This document shows, piece after piece, positions 25,910 through 36,290 of a stretch of DNA of 64,000 nucleotides (positions are counted from its first letter, which is position 1; every line of letters begins with the position of its first letter). The position numbers and the translations under genes were made by a program. The notes below the pieces were generated by a model. It saw only the letters and a program-made list of their open reading frames with translations, was not told the origin of the DNA and searched no databases. Source of the DNA: Rhodosalinus sediminis (GTDB lineage: Bacteria; Pseudomonadota; Alphaproteobacteria; Rhodobacterales; Rhodobacteraceae); the NCBI RefSeq assembly GCF_003385555.1, contig NZ_QOHR01000004.1, positions 1-64,000 of the forward strand, in the 5' to 3' direction.

Positions 25910-26746
25910 GTGACAACCGACGCCCCCGAGGCGCAGGAGGGCGCGCAGCCGCCGCGGGCGCGCGGCGCGGCGCGGTTGTCCGTGCGCGCGGCGCGGGGCG
26001 GCAGCGCGCTCGCCACCTTCCGGCACGCGGGCTCGCTGCGCGCGGTCTTTCCGCGCGTGCGGCCCGGCGCGGCGGTGGAGGCGGTGCTCGTCAACACCGC
26101 GGGCGGCGTCACCGGCGGCGATCGCTTCTCGGTCGAGGCCGCGGCGGAGGCGGGCGCGGCGCTCACCCTCTCGACGCAGGCCTGCGAGCGCGCCTACCGC
26201 GCGCCGCCGGGCCCGCCGGGGCGGCTTTCCGTGCGGCTCTCGGCGGAGGCCGGCGCGCGGCTCGCCTGGCTGCCGCAGGAGACGATCCTCTACGACGGCG
26301 CGGCGCTCGAGCGGCGGCTGGAGATCGACCTCGCCCCCGGCGCGCGGTGCCTCATGTGCGAGCCGCTGATCTTCGGCCGCGCGGCCATGGGCGAGCGGCT
26401 GACCTCCGGCATGTTCCGCGACCACGTCACCATCACGCGCGACGGGCAACCGATCTACCGCGACGGCGTGCATCTTTCGGGCGACATCGCGGCGACGCTG
26501 GCGCGGCCGGGCGTCGCGCGCGGCGCGGGGGCGATGGCGGCGCTCGTCCTCGTCGCGGAGACGGCGGAGGCCGCGCTGCCGCAGGTGCGCGCGCACCTCG
26601 CCGAGACGGGCGGCGCCAGCCTGCTCGCGCCGGACGTTCTCGCGCTGCGCCTGCTGGCGCCCGACGGCGAGGGGCTGCGCCGCGCGCTCCTGCCGATCCT
26701 CGATCTGCTGACCGACGACAGCCTGCCCCGAGCCTGGAGACTCTGA
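25910..26746 (+). CDS. ureD: Urease accessory protein UreD (UreH)
   Basis: UreD binds apo-urease and, with UreF and UreG, drives nickel insertion. The protein shows the family run [31 protein letters not shown] and [16 protein letters not shown]. The start is uncertain: AGGAGG at 25887-25892 is 17 bases before this GTG but eight bases before an in-frame CTG at 25901, so a rare CTG start adding three residues is possible. It is the first gene of the urease operon; ureA starts four bases after its stop. Confidence 0.9.
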   Translation: MTTDAPEAQEGAQPPRARGAARLSVRAARGGSALATFRHAGSLRAVFPRVRPGAAVEAVLVNTAGGVTGGDRFSVEAAAEAGAALTLSTQACERAYRAPPGPPGRLSVRLSAEAGARLAWLPQETILYDGAALERRLEIDLAPGARCLMCEPLIFGRAAMGERLTSGMFRDHVTITRDGQPIYRDGVHLSGDIAATLARPGVARGAGAMAALVLVAETAEAALPQVRAHLAETGGASLLAPDVLALRLLAPDGEGLRRALLPILDLLTDDSLPRAWRL

Positions 26747-26750
26747 ACCG

Positions 26751-27053
26751 ATGATGCTGACCCCCCGCGAGAAGGACAAGCTGATGGTCGCCATGGCGGC
26801 GGAGGTGGCGCGCCGCCGCCTCGCCCGCGGCGTGAAGCTCAACCACCCCGAGGCGATCGCGCTGATCACCGACGCGGTGGTGGAGGGCGCGCGCGACGGC
26901 CGCCCCGTCTCGGAGATGATGGAGGCCGGCGCGCAGGTCGTCACCCGCGAGATGTGCATGGAGGGCGTCCCCGAGATGATCCCCGAGGTGCAGGTGGAGG
27001 CCACCTTTCCCGACGGCACCAAGCTCGTCACCGTCCACGACCCGATCCGCTGA
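26751..27053 (+). CDS. ureA: Urease gamma subunit
   Basis: The 100-residue gamma subunit of urease, which hydrolyses urea to ammonia and carbamate in the cytosol. It is recognisable throughout, from [25 protein letters not shown] to [28 protein letters not shown]. Two consecutive ATG codons are available; the protein may start one residue later. It is tightly spaced after ureD and followed by a hupE-like gene rather than directly by ureB. Confidence 0.97.
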   Translation: MMLTPREKDKLMVAMAAEVARRRLARGVKLNHPEAIALITDAVVEGARDGRPVSEMMEAGAQVVTREMCMEGVPEMIPEVQVEATFPDGTKLVTVHDPIR

Positions 27054-27075
27054 AGATCCGCTGAAGGAGAACGCC

Positions 27076-27645
27076 ATGAAACGCCTGATCGCCGCGCTGC
27101 CGGTCGCCCTCGCCGCCGGTCCCGCGCTCGCCCATCTCGACCCGGTCGCGCACGGCTCCTTCGCCGCGGGCGCGACGCATCCGGTCTTCGGCGCCGACCA
27201 CGTGCTCGCCATGCTCGCCGTGGGGCTCTGGGCGGGGATGCTCGGCGGGCGCGCGCGCTGGGCGGTGCCCGCGGCCTTCGTCGGCGTCATGGCGGCGGGC
27301 TTCGCGCTGGCGCTCGCCGGCGTCGCGCTGCCGCTGGTCGAGCCCGCGATCCTCGCCTCTGTCGTGATCCTCGGCCTCGTGGCGGCGACGGGGCTGCGGC
27401 TGCCGGTCCCGGCGGGCGCGGCGCTCGTCGGCGCCTTCGCGCTCTTCCACGGGGCGGCGCACGGCGCCGAGATGGGCGCGGCGGGCGCGCTGCCCTACCT
27501 CGCCGGCTTCCTCGTGGCGACGGCGGCGCTGCATGCGGCGGGCCTCGCCCTCGCCGTGGCGCTCGCGCGGGCCGGGCGCACCGCGCCCCGGGTCGCGGGC
27601 GGGCTCGTGGCCGCGGCGGGCGCGGCGCTGGCGGCGGGGGTCTGA
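27076..27645 (+). CDS. ureJ: HupE/UreJ family membrane protein
   Basis: A 189-residue inner-membrane protein with a signal-like N-terminus (MKRLIAALPVALAAGPALAH) and about six membrane helices. The family signature HPVFGADHVLAMLAVGLWAG and the later FALFHGAAHGAE contain clustered His, Asp and Glu that could bind Ni2+. HupE/UreJ proteins are nickel permeases or exporters supplying hydrogenase or urease; location between ureA and ureB supports nickel supply for this urease. It starts after AAGGAG. Confidence 0.9.
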   Translation: MKRLIAALPVALAAGPALAHLDPVAHGSFAAGATHPVFGADHVLAMLAVGLWAGMLGGRARWAVPAAFVGVMAAGFALALAGVALPLVEPAILASVVILGLVAATGLRLPVPAGAALVGAFALFHGAAHGAEMGAAGALPYLAGFLVATAALHAAGLALAVALARAGRTAPRVAGGLVAAAGAALAAGV

Positions 27646-27648
27646 GCG

Positions 27649-27954
27649 ATGATCCCCGGAGAGATCCTCACCCCCGACGCCGAGATCGAGCTCAACGCGG
27701 GCCGTGAGACGGCGACGCTGCGCGTGGCCAACACCGGCGACCGGCCCGTGCAGGTGGGCAGCCATTACCACTTCGCCGAGGCCAACCCGGCGCTGGAGTT
27801 CGACCGGGCCGCGGCGCGCGGCAAGCGTCTCGACATCGCCGCCGGCTCCGCCGTACGCTTCGAGCCGGGCCAGACGCGGGAAGTGACGCTGATCCCCTAT
27901 GCAGGAGCGCGGCGCGTCTACGGCTTCAACGGGCAGGTGATGGGCGACCTCTGA
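27649..27954 (+). CDS. ureB: Urease beta subunit
   Basis: The 101-residue beta subunit of urease. It begins [20 protein letters not shown] and contains [18 protein letters not shown], the conserved surface that packs against UreC, and ends in [14 protein letters not shown]. It starts four bases after the ureJ stop. It is unusually separated from ureC by a tiny ORF and two unrelated genes. Confidence 0.97.
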   Translation: MIPGEILTPDAEIELNAGRETATLRVANTGDRPVQVGSHYHFAEANPALEFDRAAARGKRLDIAAGSAVRFEPGQTREVTLIPYAGARRVYGFNGQVMGDL

Positions 27955-27983
27955 GCAGCCATTGCGAGAGGGAGGGAGACCCC

Positions 27984-28031
27984 ATGCGACACCCCTGTGC
28001 AGCCCCCCTGACCGGAGAGGAGGCCGTCTGA
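27984..28031 (+). CDS. Candidate 15-residue small ORF in the urease operon
   Basis: ATG to TGA encodes MRHPCAAPLTGEEAV. A strong ribosome site (GAGGGAGGGAG) lies five bases upstream, better than most in this operon. Its TGA overlaps the ATG of the next gene by one base (TGATG), and the second half of the ORF contains the GGAGAGGAGG used by that gene. It could be a true microprotein, a leader that couples translation, or a remnant of a larger gene. No homology can be judged at this length. Confidence 0.45.
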   Translation: MRHPCAAPLTGEEAV

Positions 28032-28426
28032 TGGCGACCGTCCGACTAATGGCCGACGACGAGCTCTCGGCGGAGGCGGTGGAGGTCTTCGAGGAGATCC
28101 GCGCCGCGCGGGGGACGGAGTACGTCAACAACTTCTGGCGCGCGCTGGCGCATGATCCGGCGCAGCTCCGCGCGACGTGGGACCGGCTGAAGGCGGTGAT
28201 GGCGCCCGGCGCGCTCGACCCGCTGGTCAAGGAGATGGTCTATCTCGCCGTCTCGACGGCCAATTCCTGCGGCTACTGCATCCACTCCCACACCGCCGCG
28301 GCGAAGGCGAAGGGCATGACCGAGGAGATGCACGCCGAGCTTCTGGCGGTGATCGGCATGGCGATGCAGACGAACGGCCTCGTCACCGCGATGCAGGTGG
28401 AGGTGGACGATGCCTTCAAGGTCTGA
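28031..28426 (+). CDS. Carboxymuconolactone decarboxylase / AhpD-like protein
   Basis: A 131-residue all-helical protein of the CMD/AhpD superfamily. It has the redox motif NSCGYCIHSHTAAA (CxxC plus His, about residues 79-92), which in AhpD-type members carries peroxidase or disulfide-reductase activity. The start ATG follows GGAGAGGAGG and overlaps the stop of the preceding tiny ORF. It lies inside the urease operon between ureB and ureC; what it does for urease is unknown. A thiol-redox or nickel-protection role would be speculation. Confidence 0.82.
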   Translation: MATVRLMADDELSAEAVEVFEEIRAARGTEYVNNFWRALAHDPAQLRATWDRLKAVMAPGALDPLVKEMVYLAVSTANSCGYCIHSHTAAAKAKGMTEEMHAELLAVIGMAMQTNGLVTAMQVEVDDAFKV

Positions 28427-28811
28427 GGCCGCTGTTGCGCTGTTCCTGTTGGCCACGCCCGCCGCCGCGCAGGACGTCGACTGCGCCGAGGCGGTCACGC
28501 AGGTGGAGATGACCTACTGCGCGGAACAGGCGTGGCTGCGCGCCGACGAGGCCCTGACCCTCGCCTGGGGGCTGGCCATCGAAGAGGGGCGGGCCATCCA
28601 GTCGGCCCTGCCCGCCGACGCGCCGGTGGACGTCGAAGAGGACCTGCGCGCGGCGCAGCGCGTCTGGATCGAGTTCCGCGACCGCGCCTGCACCGCCGAG
28701 AGCCACCGCGCCTGGGGCGGCAGCATGATGCCGATGCTCGTCTACGCCTGCCGCGAACGGCTGACCGAGCGGCGCAGGCAGGACCTGCGCCGCTTCGCCG
28801 AAGAGATGTGA
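28410..28811 (+). CDS. LprI-type (DUF1311) periplasmic protein
   Basis: A 133-residue secreted protein with a signal peptide ([17 protein letters not shown]). It has the DUF1311/lysozyme-inhibitor LprI pattern: [22 protein letters not shown], then [17 protein letters not shown] and a final [15 protein letters not shown]. Four Cys in the mature part could form two disulfides. It overlaps the end of the AhpD-like gene by 17 bases, and AGGTGGAGGTGG precedes its ATG. Small DUF1311 genes inside urease operons occur in this bacterial group, but their role there is not established. Confidence 0.8.
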   Translation: MPSRSEAAVALFLLATPAAAQDVDCAEAVTQVEMTYCAEQAWLRADEALTLAWGLAIEEGRAIQSALPADAPVDVEEDLRAAQRVWIEFRDRACTAESHRAWGGSMMPMLVYACRERLTERRRQDLRRFAEEM

Positions 28812-28860
28812 GACCCTGCGCCGCCCCGCCGGGGCGGCGCGCACCAGAAAAGGAGCGTCC

Positions 28861-30570
<1,710 letters not shown>

Positions 30571-30580
30571 GGACCCCGAG

Positions 30581-31030
30581 ATGACCGAGCTTCCGATCGC
30601 GCAGACGCTGCACCGCAAGGGCCAATGGCAGGGCCCCGCCGACTGGGTGCGGCTGGATTACGAGGCGCGCTTCCTGCGCCGCAAGCGGCTCGAGACCGGG
30701 GGCGGCATGCCGCTCCTCGTCGATCTGGCGCAGACCGTCTCGCTCGACCACGGCGACGCGCTGGAACTCTCCGACGGCCGTCTGGTGGAGGTGATCGCCG
30801 CGCCCGAGCCGCTCCTGGAGGTGCGCGGCGACCTCGCCCGCCTCGCCTGGCACATCGGCAACCGCCACACCCCCTGCCAGATCGAGGCGGACCGCCTGCT
30901 GATTCAGGCCGACCACGTGCTGCGCGAGATGCTGGAGCGCCTCGGCGCCGAGATCGCGGCCGTCGAGGCGCCCTTCACCCCCGAGCGCGGCGCCTACGGC
31001 CACGGGAGGACCCATGCCCACGCCCATTGA
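30581..31030 (+). CDS. ureE: Urease accessory protein UreE (nickel metallochaperone)
   Basis: UreE delivers Ni2+ to the UreDFG complex. The 149-residue protein has the N-terminal peptide-binding domain (RLDYEARFLRRKRLET, MPLLVDLAQTVSLDHGDAL) and the metal-binding domain (AWHIGNRHTPCQIEADRLLI, with the key dimer-interface His). It ends in a short His-rich tail [10 protein letters not shown] (residues 140-149). Its 3' end overlaps ureF by 17 bases. Confidence 0.95.
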   Translation: MTELPIAQTLHRKGQWQGPADWVRLDYEARFLRRKRLETGGGMPLLVDLAQTVSLDHGDALELSDGRLVEVIAAPEPLLEVRGDLARLAWHIGNRHTPCQIEADRLLIQADHVLREMLERLGAEIAAVEAPFTPERGAYGHGRTHAHAH

Positions 31031-31661
31031 GGCGCGCATCACGCTCGCGCAGTGGCTCTCGCCCGCCTATCCGACGGGCGGCTTCGCGTGGTCGCACGGG
31101 CTCGAGACCGAGGTGGCCGAGGGCCGCGTGACCGATCAGGCGAGCTTCGCCGCCTGGCTCGCGGACGTGCTCGAGCACGGGCTCGGTCGCACCGACGCGG
31201 TGCTCCTCGCCGAAGCCCATCGCGCCGCGCCGGAGACGCTTCCCGCCCTCGACGCCGAGGCCCGCGCCTTCGCCCCCTCGGCCGAGCGCCGCGCCGAGAC
31301 GGCCGAGCAGGGCGCGGCCTTCGCCCGCACCACCGCCGCGGTCTGGGGCCTCGACCTGCCGCCGCTCACCCACCCCGTCGCGCTGGGCCACGCCGCGGCG
31401 CGCGCGGGCCTCCCGCTCGAGGAGGCGGCGGCGCTCTACCTCCACGCCACGGCCGCCAACCTCGCCGGCGCCGCGCAGCGCCTCGTGCCGCTGGGCCAGA
31501 CCGACGCGCAGGCCGCCCTCGCCGGCGTGGGGCCGCTCTGCGCGCGCCTCGCCGAAGAGGCGGCGGCGCTCACCCGCGACGATCTCTCCTCCGCCGCATG
31601 GGCGGCCGACATCGCCGCCATGCGCCACGAAACCCTGCAACCGAGGCTCTTTCGCTCATGA
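31014..31661 (+). CDS. ureF: Urease accessory protein UreF
   Basis: UreF is a helical partner of UreD and UreG that gates urease activation. The 215-residue protein starts with [21 protein letters not shown], the family hallmark, and has [34 protein letters not shown] in the C-terminal half. The ATG lies inside ureE; the stop overlaps ureG (ATGATGA region). Confidence 0.95.
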   Translation: MPTPIEARITLAQWLSPAYPTGGFAWSHGLETEVAEGRVTDQASFAAWLADVLEHGLGRTDAVLLAEAHRAAPETLPALDAEARAFAPSAERRAETAEQGAAFARTTAAVWGLDLPPLTHPVALGHAAARAGLPLEEAAALYLHATAANLAGAAQRLVPLGQTDAQAALAGVGPLCARLAEEAAALTRDDLSSAAWAADIAAMRHETLQPRLFRS

Positions 31662-32290
31662 TGAACGGCCCCCTCCGCATCGGCATCGGCGGCCCCGTCG
31701 GCGCCGGCAAGACCACGCTCACCGCCGAGATCGCCCGCGCCCTCGCGCCGGATCACTCCATCGGCGTGATCACCAACGACATCTACACCCGAGAGGACGC
31801 CGAGGCGCTCCTGCGCCGGCAGATCCTGCCCGCAAGCCGCGTCATCGGGGTCGAAACCGGCGGCTGCCCGCACACCGCGATCCGCGAGGACGCCTCGATC
31901 AACCTCGCCGCCGTGGCCGAGCTCGAAGGCCGGCACCCGGACCTCGAGGCGGTGATCATCGAATCGGGCGGCGACAACCTCGCCGCGAGCTTCAGCCCCG
32001 AGCTCGCCGATCTGACCGTCTACGTGATCGACGTCGCCATGGGGCAGGACATCCCCCGCAAGAAGGGCCCGGCCCTGCGCAAGTCCGACCTCCTCGTGAT
32101 CAACAAGACCGACCTCGCGCCGCACGTGGGCGTCGACCTCGACCTCATGCGCCGCGACGCCGCGGTCGCACGCGAGGGCCGCCCCACCGTCTTCGCCGCG
32201 CTCCGCGCGGGCGAGGGCGCGGCGGAGGCCGTCGCGCAGCTGCGCGCCCTCGGCGGCCTCGCCGCGCCGGCCGCCGCCCCCCTCGGCTGA
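31658..32290 (+). CDS. ureG: Urease accessory GTPase UreG
   Basis: UreG is the SIMIBI GTPase that powers nickel insertion. It shows the P-loop [24 protein letters not shown], the metal-binding Cys-Pro-His motif in [32 protein letters not shown] and NKTDLA. Two adjacent ATG codons give 210 or 209 residues; the first overlaps the ureF stop by 4 bases. It is the last gene of the urease operon, followed about 150 bases later by a palindromic element. Confidence 0.96.
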   Translation: MMNGPLRIGIGGPVGAGKTTLTAEIARALAPDHSIGVITNDIYTREDAEALLRRQILPASRVIGVETGGCPHTAIREDASINLAAVAELEGRHPDLEAVIIESGGDNLAASFSPELADLTVYVIDVAMGQDIPRKKGPALRKSDLLVINKTDLAPHVGVDLDLMRRDAAVAREGRPTVFAALRAGEGAAEAVAQLRALGGLAAPAAAPLG

Positions 32291-32440
32291 CGAGGCCCGG
32301 AGCGGCCCGCCCCGCGTCGCGGGCGGTGCCATCTGCCCAAAGACGCCGCGGCGGCCGGGACGAACAAACCCTGCGCTGCGCCCGCCCCCAACCGCGCCGA
32401 CGCACCGGGGCATCACCGGCCGGCGGCGTGCGCCGGTCCA

Positions 32441-32510
32441 TCATCTTGGCCCAAATACTCTCGGGGGGTGAATTGGCCGAAGGCCAAGAGGGGGGCAGAC
32501 AGCCCCCCTC
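32441..32510 (+). repeat. Palindromic element copy C, at the 3' end of puuD
   Basis: Layout: head TCATCTTGGCCCAAATACTC, then TCGGGGGGTGAA, stem 1 TTGGCC-GAA-GGCCAA, GAG, stem 2 GGGGGGC-AGACA-GCCCCCC, then TC. It lies between the convergent ends of ureG and puuD, so transcripts from both sides would form its hairpins. Confidence 0.9.
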
Positions 32511-32527
32511 CCGCCCGCGCCGAAGGC

Positions 32528-33763
32528 TCAGCCTCCGGTCGCGGCGCGGTACCAGTCCACCAGCGCCGCGCGCTCCTCCGCCTCGATCCAGGTCAGGTTG
32601 CCCGGCGGCATGGCGTGGCTCACGCCGGCCTGCAGGTAGATCGCGCGGGCGTGGCGCGCGATGTCGGCCGGCGTCTCCAGCGCGACGCCGCCGGGGGGCA
32701 CGCGCACGCCGGGCCAGACCGGGTCGCGGGCGTGGCACATGGAGCAGCGGCCGAGCACGACGTTCTCGGCCGTCTCGAAGCCCGCCGCCTCGACGAAACG
32801 CGCCTCGCCGGGCGTCGGCGCGCGGCCGGCGGCCTCGGCGCCGAGATCGCCGCGCATGGGCGCGGTGGAGAGCCAGACGATGGCGATGAAGATCACCGCC
32901 GTCGCCGCCCAGGTCCAGTTCGGCCGCCCCTGCCGCGCGTGCATGGTGTTGAAGTAGTGCCGGATGGTCACCCCCATCAGGAAGACCAGCGCCGCGATGA
33001 TCCACGCCCGCTCGGTGCCGAAGGCGAGCGGATAGTGGTTCGACAGCATCAGGAAGATCACCGGCAGGGTGAGGTAGTTGTTGTGCGTCGAGCGCAGCTT
33101 GGCGATGCGGCCGTACTCCGGGTCCGGGGTCCGCCCGGCCTTCAGGTCGCCCACGACCACGCGCTGGTTCGGCATGATGACGAAGAAGACGTTGGCCGTC
33201 ATGATCGTCGCGGTGAAGGCGCCGAGGTGCAGAAGCGCCGCGCGGCCCGTGAAGACCTGGTTCAGGGCCCAGGACATGACGACGATCAGCGCGAAGAGCG
33301 CGAGCATCATGGCCGTCGGCCGCCGCCCCAGCGCCGAGCGGCAGAGCGCGTCGTAGACCAGCCAGCCCACCGCGATGGACCCCGCCGAGAGGGCGATCGC
33401 CTGCCAGATCGCGAGATCGGCCTTCGCCGGGTCGATCAGGTAGAGCTCCGCCCCCGCCCAGTAGAGCACCGCCAGAAGCGCCGCGCCGGAAAGCCAGGTC
33501 CAGTAGCTTTCCCATTTGAACCACGTGAGGTGCTCGGGCATGCGCTCGGGCGCGACCGCGTATTTGCGGATGTGGTAGAAACCGCCGCCGTGGACCTGCC
33601 ACTCCTCGCCGGTGACGCCCTCGGGCATGTCGCGCGGTCTCATGAGCCCGAGGTCGAGCGCGATGAAATAGAAGGAGGTGCCGATCCAGGCCATCGCGGT
33701 GATCACGTGCAGCCATCGCAGCGCGAAACCCGCCCAGTCCCAGAATATGGCGATGTCCTGCAT
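32528..33763 (-). CDS. puuD: Urate hydroxylase PuuD (membrane urate oxidase with cytochrome c domain)
   Basis: PuuD oxidises urate to 5-hydroxyisourate at the membrane. The 411-residue protein has about eight membrane helices, starting FWDWAGFALRWLHVITAMAWIG, then MSWALNQVFTGRAALLHLGA and IRHYFNTMHARQGRPNW. A C-terminal cytochrome c domain carries the haem motif CSMCH (Cys340-His344) and a likely Met ligand in SHAMPPGN. Electrons therefore go to the respiratory chain rather than to O2 directly. I chose the ATG giving MQDIAIFWDW. It is bracketed by two copies of the palindromic element and forms a minus-strand unit with uraH. Confidence 0.93.
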   Translation of the reverse strand: MQDIAIFWDWAGFALRWLHVITAMAWIGTSFYFIALDLGLMRPRDMPEGVTGEEWQVHGGGFYHIRKYAVAPERMPEHLTWFKWESYWTWLSGAALLAVLYWAGAELYLIDPAKADLAIWQAIALSAGSIAVGWLVYDALCRSALGRRPTAMMLALFALIVVMSWALNQVFTGRAALLHLGAFTATIMTANVFFVIMPNQRVVVGDLKAGRTPDPEYGRIAKLRSTHNNYLTLPVIFLMLSNHYPLAFGTERAWIIAALVFLMGVTIRHYFNTMHARQGRPNWTWAATAVIFIAIVWLSTAPMRGDLGAEAAGRAPTPGEARFVEAAGFETAENVVLGRCSMCHARDPVWPGVRVPPGGVALETPADIARHARAIYLQAGVSHAMPPGNLTWIEAEERAALVDWYRAATGG

Positions 33764-33886
33764 GGCTCTGCCCCTTCTGCGGCCGGCCTCCCGCATAGCG
33801 GCGCCGCGGCGCGGAGGGAAGGGCCGGGCGGCGTGCGACCGCGCGCGCCTTGGGCCGGCGCCTGCGCGCTGGGCAAGCCTGGGCTC

Positions 33887-33953
33887 AGGGGGCTTTCAGC
33901 CCCCTCTGCCGCTGGCGCGGCATTCACCCCCGAGAGTATTTGGACCAAGATGA
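33887..33953 (-). repeat. Palindromic element copy D, between uraH and puuD
   Basis: Read on the minus strand: TCATCTTGGTCCAAATACTC, TCGGGGGTGAA, stem 1 TGCCGC-GCCA-GCGGCA, stem 2 AGGGGGCT-GAA-AGCCCCCT. Both stems differ in sequence from copy C yet remain fully paired. It sits 22 bases after the uraH stop, in the same orientation as uraH and puuD. Confidence 0.9.
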
Positions 33954-33975
33954 TGGGGTGGGCGCCGGTGGCGCC

Positions 33976-34323
33976 TCAGCTGCCCCGGTAGGTCGTGTAG
34001 CCGTAGGGCGAGAGCAGGAGCGGCACGTGGTAGTGCGCGTCCTCGGCGAGGTGGAAGCGGATCGGGATTTCGTCGAGGAAGAGGGGCGCGTCGTGCCCCT
34101 GCGCGCGCAGGTAATCGCCTGCGGCGAAGACGAGTTCGTAAGCGCCGGGGGCGAAACGGTCCGCGGGCAGGATCGGGGCGTCGGTGCGGCCGTCGGCGTT
34201 GGTCGTGGCGCGGGCGAGGTCGGTGCGCCTGTCGCCCTCGATCCGGGCGAGCGTGATCGTGAGGCCCGCGGCGGGTCGGCCCCGCGCGGTGTCGAGGACG
34301 TGGGTGGTGAGGTATCCGGCCAT
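33976..34323 (-). CDS. uraH: 5-Hydroxyisourate hydrolase (transthyretin-like)
   Basis: UraH hydrolyses 5-hydroxyisourate from PuuD to OHCU. The 115-residue protein starts with [21 protein letters not shown], carrying the conserved THVLD His, and ends with the family tetrapeptide YRGS in [17 protein letters not shown]. The ATG chosen fits the conserved start; an upstream ATG would add 13 non-conserved residues. It is divergent from puuE-uraD with a 72-base gap and lies on the same strand as puuD. Confidence 0.96.
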   Translation of the reverse strand: MAGYLTTHVLDTARGRPAAGLTITLARIEGDRRTDLARATTNADGRTDAPILPADRFAPGAYELVFAAGDYLRAQGHDAPLFLDEIPIRFHLAEDAHYHVPLLLSPYGYTTYRGS

Positions 34324-34395
34324 GCGCGCCCCCTTTTCTTTCGCCGCGCTTTCCGGTGTCATCCGCGGCGCGTTGCGTCAAGATGGAGGCCTCAC

Positions 34396-35805
34396 GTGCT
34401 GCGCTATCCCCGCGACATGACGGGCCATGGCCCCAATCCGCCCGACCCGCGCTGGCCGGGCGGGGCGAAGATCGCCGTGCAGATCGTCGTCAACTACGAG
34501 GAGGGCGGCGAGAGCTGCCTGTTGCACGGCGATCCGGCGTCGGAGGCGTTCCTCTCGGAGGTCGTGGGCGCCGCGCCCTGGGAGGGCGAGCGGCACTGGA
34601 ATATGGAATCGGTCTATGAATACGGCGCGCGCGCCGGGTTCTGGCGGCTCTATCGGCTGCTTTCCGATCTGCCGGTGACCGTCTTCGGCGTGGCCACCGC
34701 GCTCGCCCGGGCGCCGGAGCAGGTGGCCGCGATGCGCGAGGCTGGCTGGGAGATCGCGAGCCACGGGCTGAAGTGGATCGAGCACCGCGGCATGCCGGAG
34801 GCCGAGGAGCGCGCGCAGATGGCCGAGGCGATCCGCCTGCATGCCGCCGTCACGGGCGCGCGGCCGCGCGGCTGGTACACGGGCCGGACCTCGATGAACA
34901 CCGTGCGGCTCGCGGCGGAGGAGGGCGGCTTCGCCTATGTCGCCGACAGCTACGCCGACGATCTGCCCTACTGGTCTCGGGTCGGCGGGCGGGATCAGCT
35001 GATCGTGCCCTACACGCTCGAGGCCAACGACATGCGCTTCGCGGTGCCCGCGGGTTTCGGCGCGGGGGATCAGTTCGAGACCTACCTGAAGGACAGCTTT
35101 GACGCGCTCTATGCCGAGGGGGCGGCGGGGGCGCCGAAGATGCTCTCGATCGGGCTGCACTGCCGCCTCGCCGGGCGGCCGGGGCGGATCATGGGGCTGA
35201 AGCGCGCGCTCGATCACATGCTTGCGCACGAGGGCGTCTGGTTCGCCACGCGGCTCGCCATCGCCGAGCACTGGGCGGAGGTGCATCCGCCGGTCGAGCG
35301 GCGGCGGCCCTCGGAGATGGATCTCGACGCCTTCGTCGCGGCCTTCGGCGGCGTCTTCGAGCATTCGCCCTGGATCGCGGAGCGGGCGCACGCGATGGAG
35401 CTGGGGCCGACGCACGGCACGGCGAGGGGGGTGCATGCGGCGCTGGCGCGCGCCTTCCGCGAGGCGAGCGAGGAGGAGCGGCTGGCCGTGCTGCGCGCGC
35501 ATCCCGACCTCGCCGGCAAGCTCGCGGCGGCGCGGCGGCTGACGGCCGAGAGCGCGGCGGAGCAGGCGAGCGCGGGGCTCGACGCGCTGACCGACGCCGA
35601 GCGCGACCGCTTCGCCGCGCTGAATGAGGCCTACACGGCGAAGTTCGGCTTTCCCTTCATCATCGCGGTGCGCGACCACGACAAACCCGGCATCCTCGCC
35701 GCCTTCGAGCGGCGGCTGGAGCAGGACCGGGAGAGCGAGATCGCCGAGGCCTGTGCCCAGGTGGAGCGCATCGCGGAGCTTCGGCTCATGGAGATGCTCG
35801 GGTGA
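34396..35805 (+). CDS. puuE: Bifunctional allantoinase PuuE / OHCU decarboxylase UraD
   Basis: A 469-residue fusion. Residues of about 1-300 are a cofactor-independent allantoinase of the polysaccharide-deacetylase fold (LRYPRDMTGHGPNPPDPRWPGGA..., NYEEGGE, then SHGLKWIEH and GWYTGRTSMNT). Residues of about 310-469 are OHCU decarboxylase (DAFVAAFGGVFEHSPWIAE, then HPDLAGKLA and KFGFPFIIAVR). The two activities turn OHCU into S-allantoin and then allantoate. The start is a GTG with GGAGG seven bases upstream; the later ATG would cut conserved residues. allA overlaps its stop by 4 bases. Confidence 0.93.
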   Translation: MLRYPRDMTGHGPNPPDPRWPGGAKIAVQIVVNYEEGGESCLLHGDPASEAFLSEVVGAAPWEGERHWNMESVYEYGARAGFWRLYRLLSDLPVTVFGVATALARAPEQVAAMREAGWEIASHGLKWIEHRGMPEAEERAQMAEAIRLHAAVTGARPRGWYTGRTSMNTVRLAAEEGGFAYVADSYADDLPYWSRVGGRDQLIVPYTLEANDMRFAVPAGFGAGDQFETYLKDSFDALYAEGAAGAPKMLSIGLHCRLAGRPGRIMGLKRALDHMLAHEGVWFATRLAIAEHWAEVHPPVERRRPSEMDLDAFVAAFGGVFEHSPWIAERAHAMELGPTHGTARGVHAALARAFREASEEERLAVLRAHPDLAGKLAAARRLTAESAAEQASAGLDALTDAERDRFAALNEAYTAKFGFPFIIAVRDHDKPGILAAFERRLEQDRESEIAEACAQVERIAELRLMEMLG

Positions 35806-36290
35806 GCCGGGAGATCGTCGCGGCGGCCCTGACGGCGGAGGCCTTCGCGCCCTTCGGCGACGTGCTGGAGGCGGCGGGCGCGCCGGACAGGGTGATCAAC
35901 CAGGGGCGCTGCGGGCGGTGGCACGATCTCGCCCGGCTCGACATCGCTGACGGGCGGGCGGGGATCAGCCTCTTCGAGGCGGAGGCGCGCAGCTTGCCGC
36001 TCACGCTCGAGATGATGGAGCGGCATCCGCTGGGCGCGCAGGCCTTCCTGCCGATGAGCGACGATCCCTTCCTCGTCGTGGTCGCGCCGGACGACGGCGG
36101 CGCGCCGGGGCGGCCGCGCGCGTTTCTCACGTCCGGGGCGCAGGGGGTGAACTACCCGGCGGGCACGTGGCACGGGGTGCTCACGCCGCTCGCCGCGCCG
36201 GGGCGCTTCGCCGTGGTGGACCGGATCGGGGCGGGCGACAACCTCGAGGAGCACTGGTTCGACGTGCCCTGGGTCGTGCGGGCGCCCTGA
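35802..36290 (+). CDS. allA: Ureidoglycolate lyase
   Basis: AllA splits ureidoglycolate into glyoxylate and urea, linking purine breakdown to urease and to glyoxylate metabolism. The 162-residue cupin-like protein shows LTAEAFAPFGDVLEA, RHPLGAQAFLPM and PAGTWHGVLTPL, all family hallmarks. The GTG start lies in a 4-base overlap (GTGA) with puuE-uraD. No allantoicase or allantoate amidohydrolase gene follows it. Confidence 0.94.
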   Translation: MSREIVAAALTAEAFAPFGDVLEAAGAPDRVINQGRCGRWHDLARLDIADGRAGISLFEAEARSLPLTLEMMERHPLGAQAFLPMSDDPFLVVVAPDDGGAPGRPRAFLTSGAQGVNYPAGTWHGVLTPLAAPGRFAVVDRIGAGDNLEEHWFDVPWVVRAP

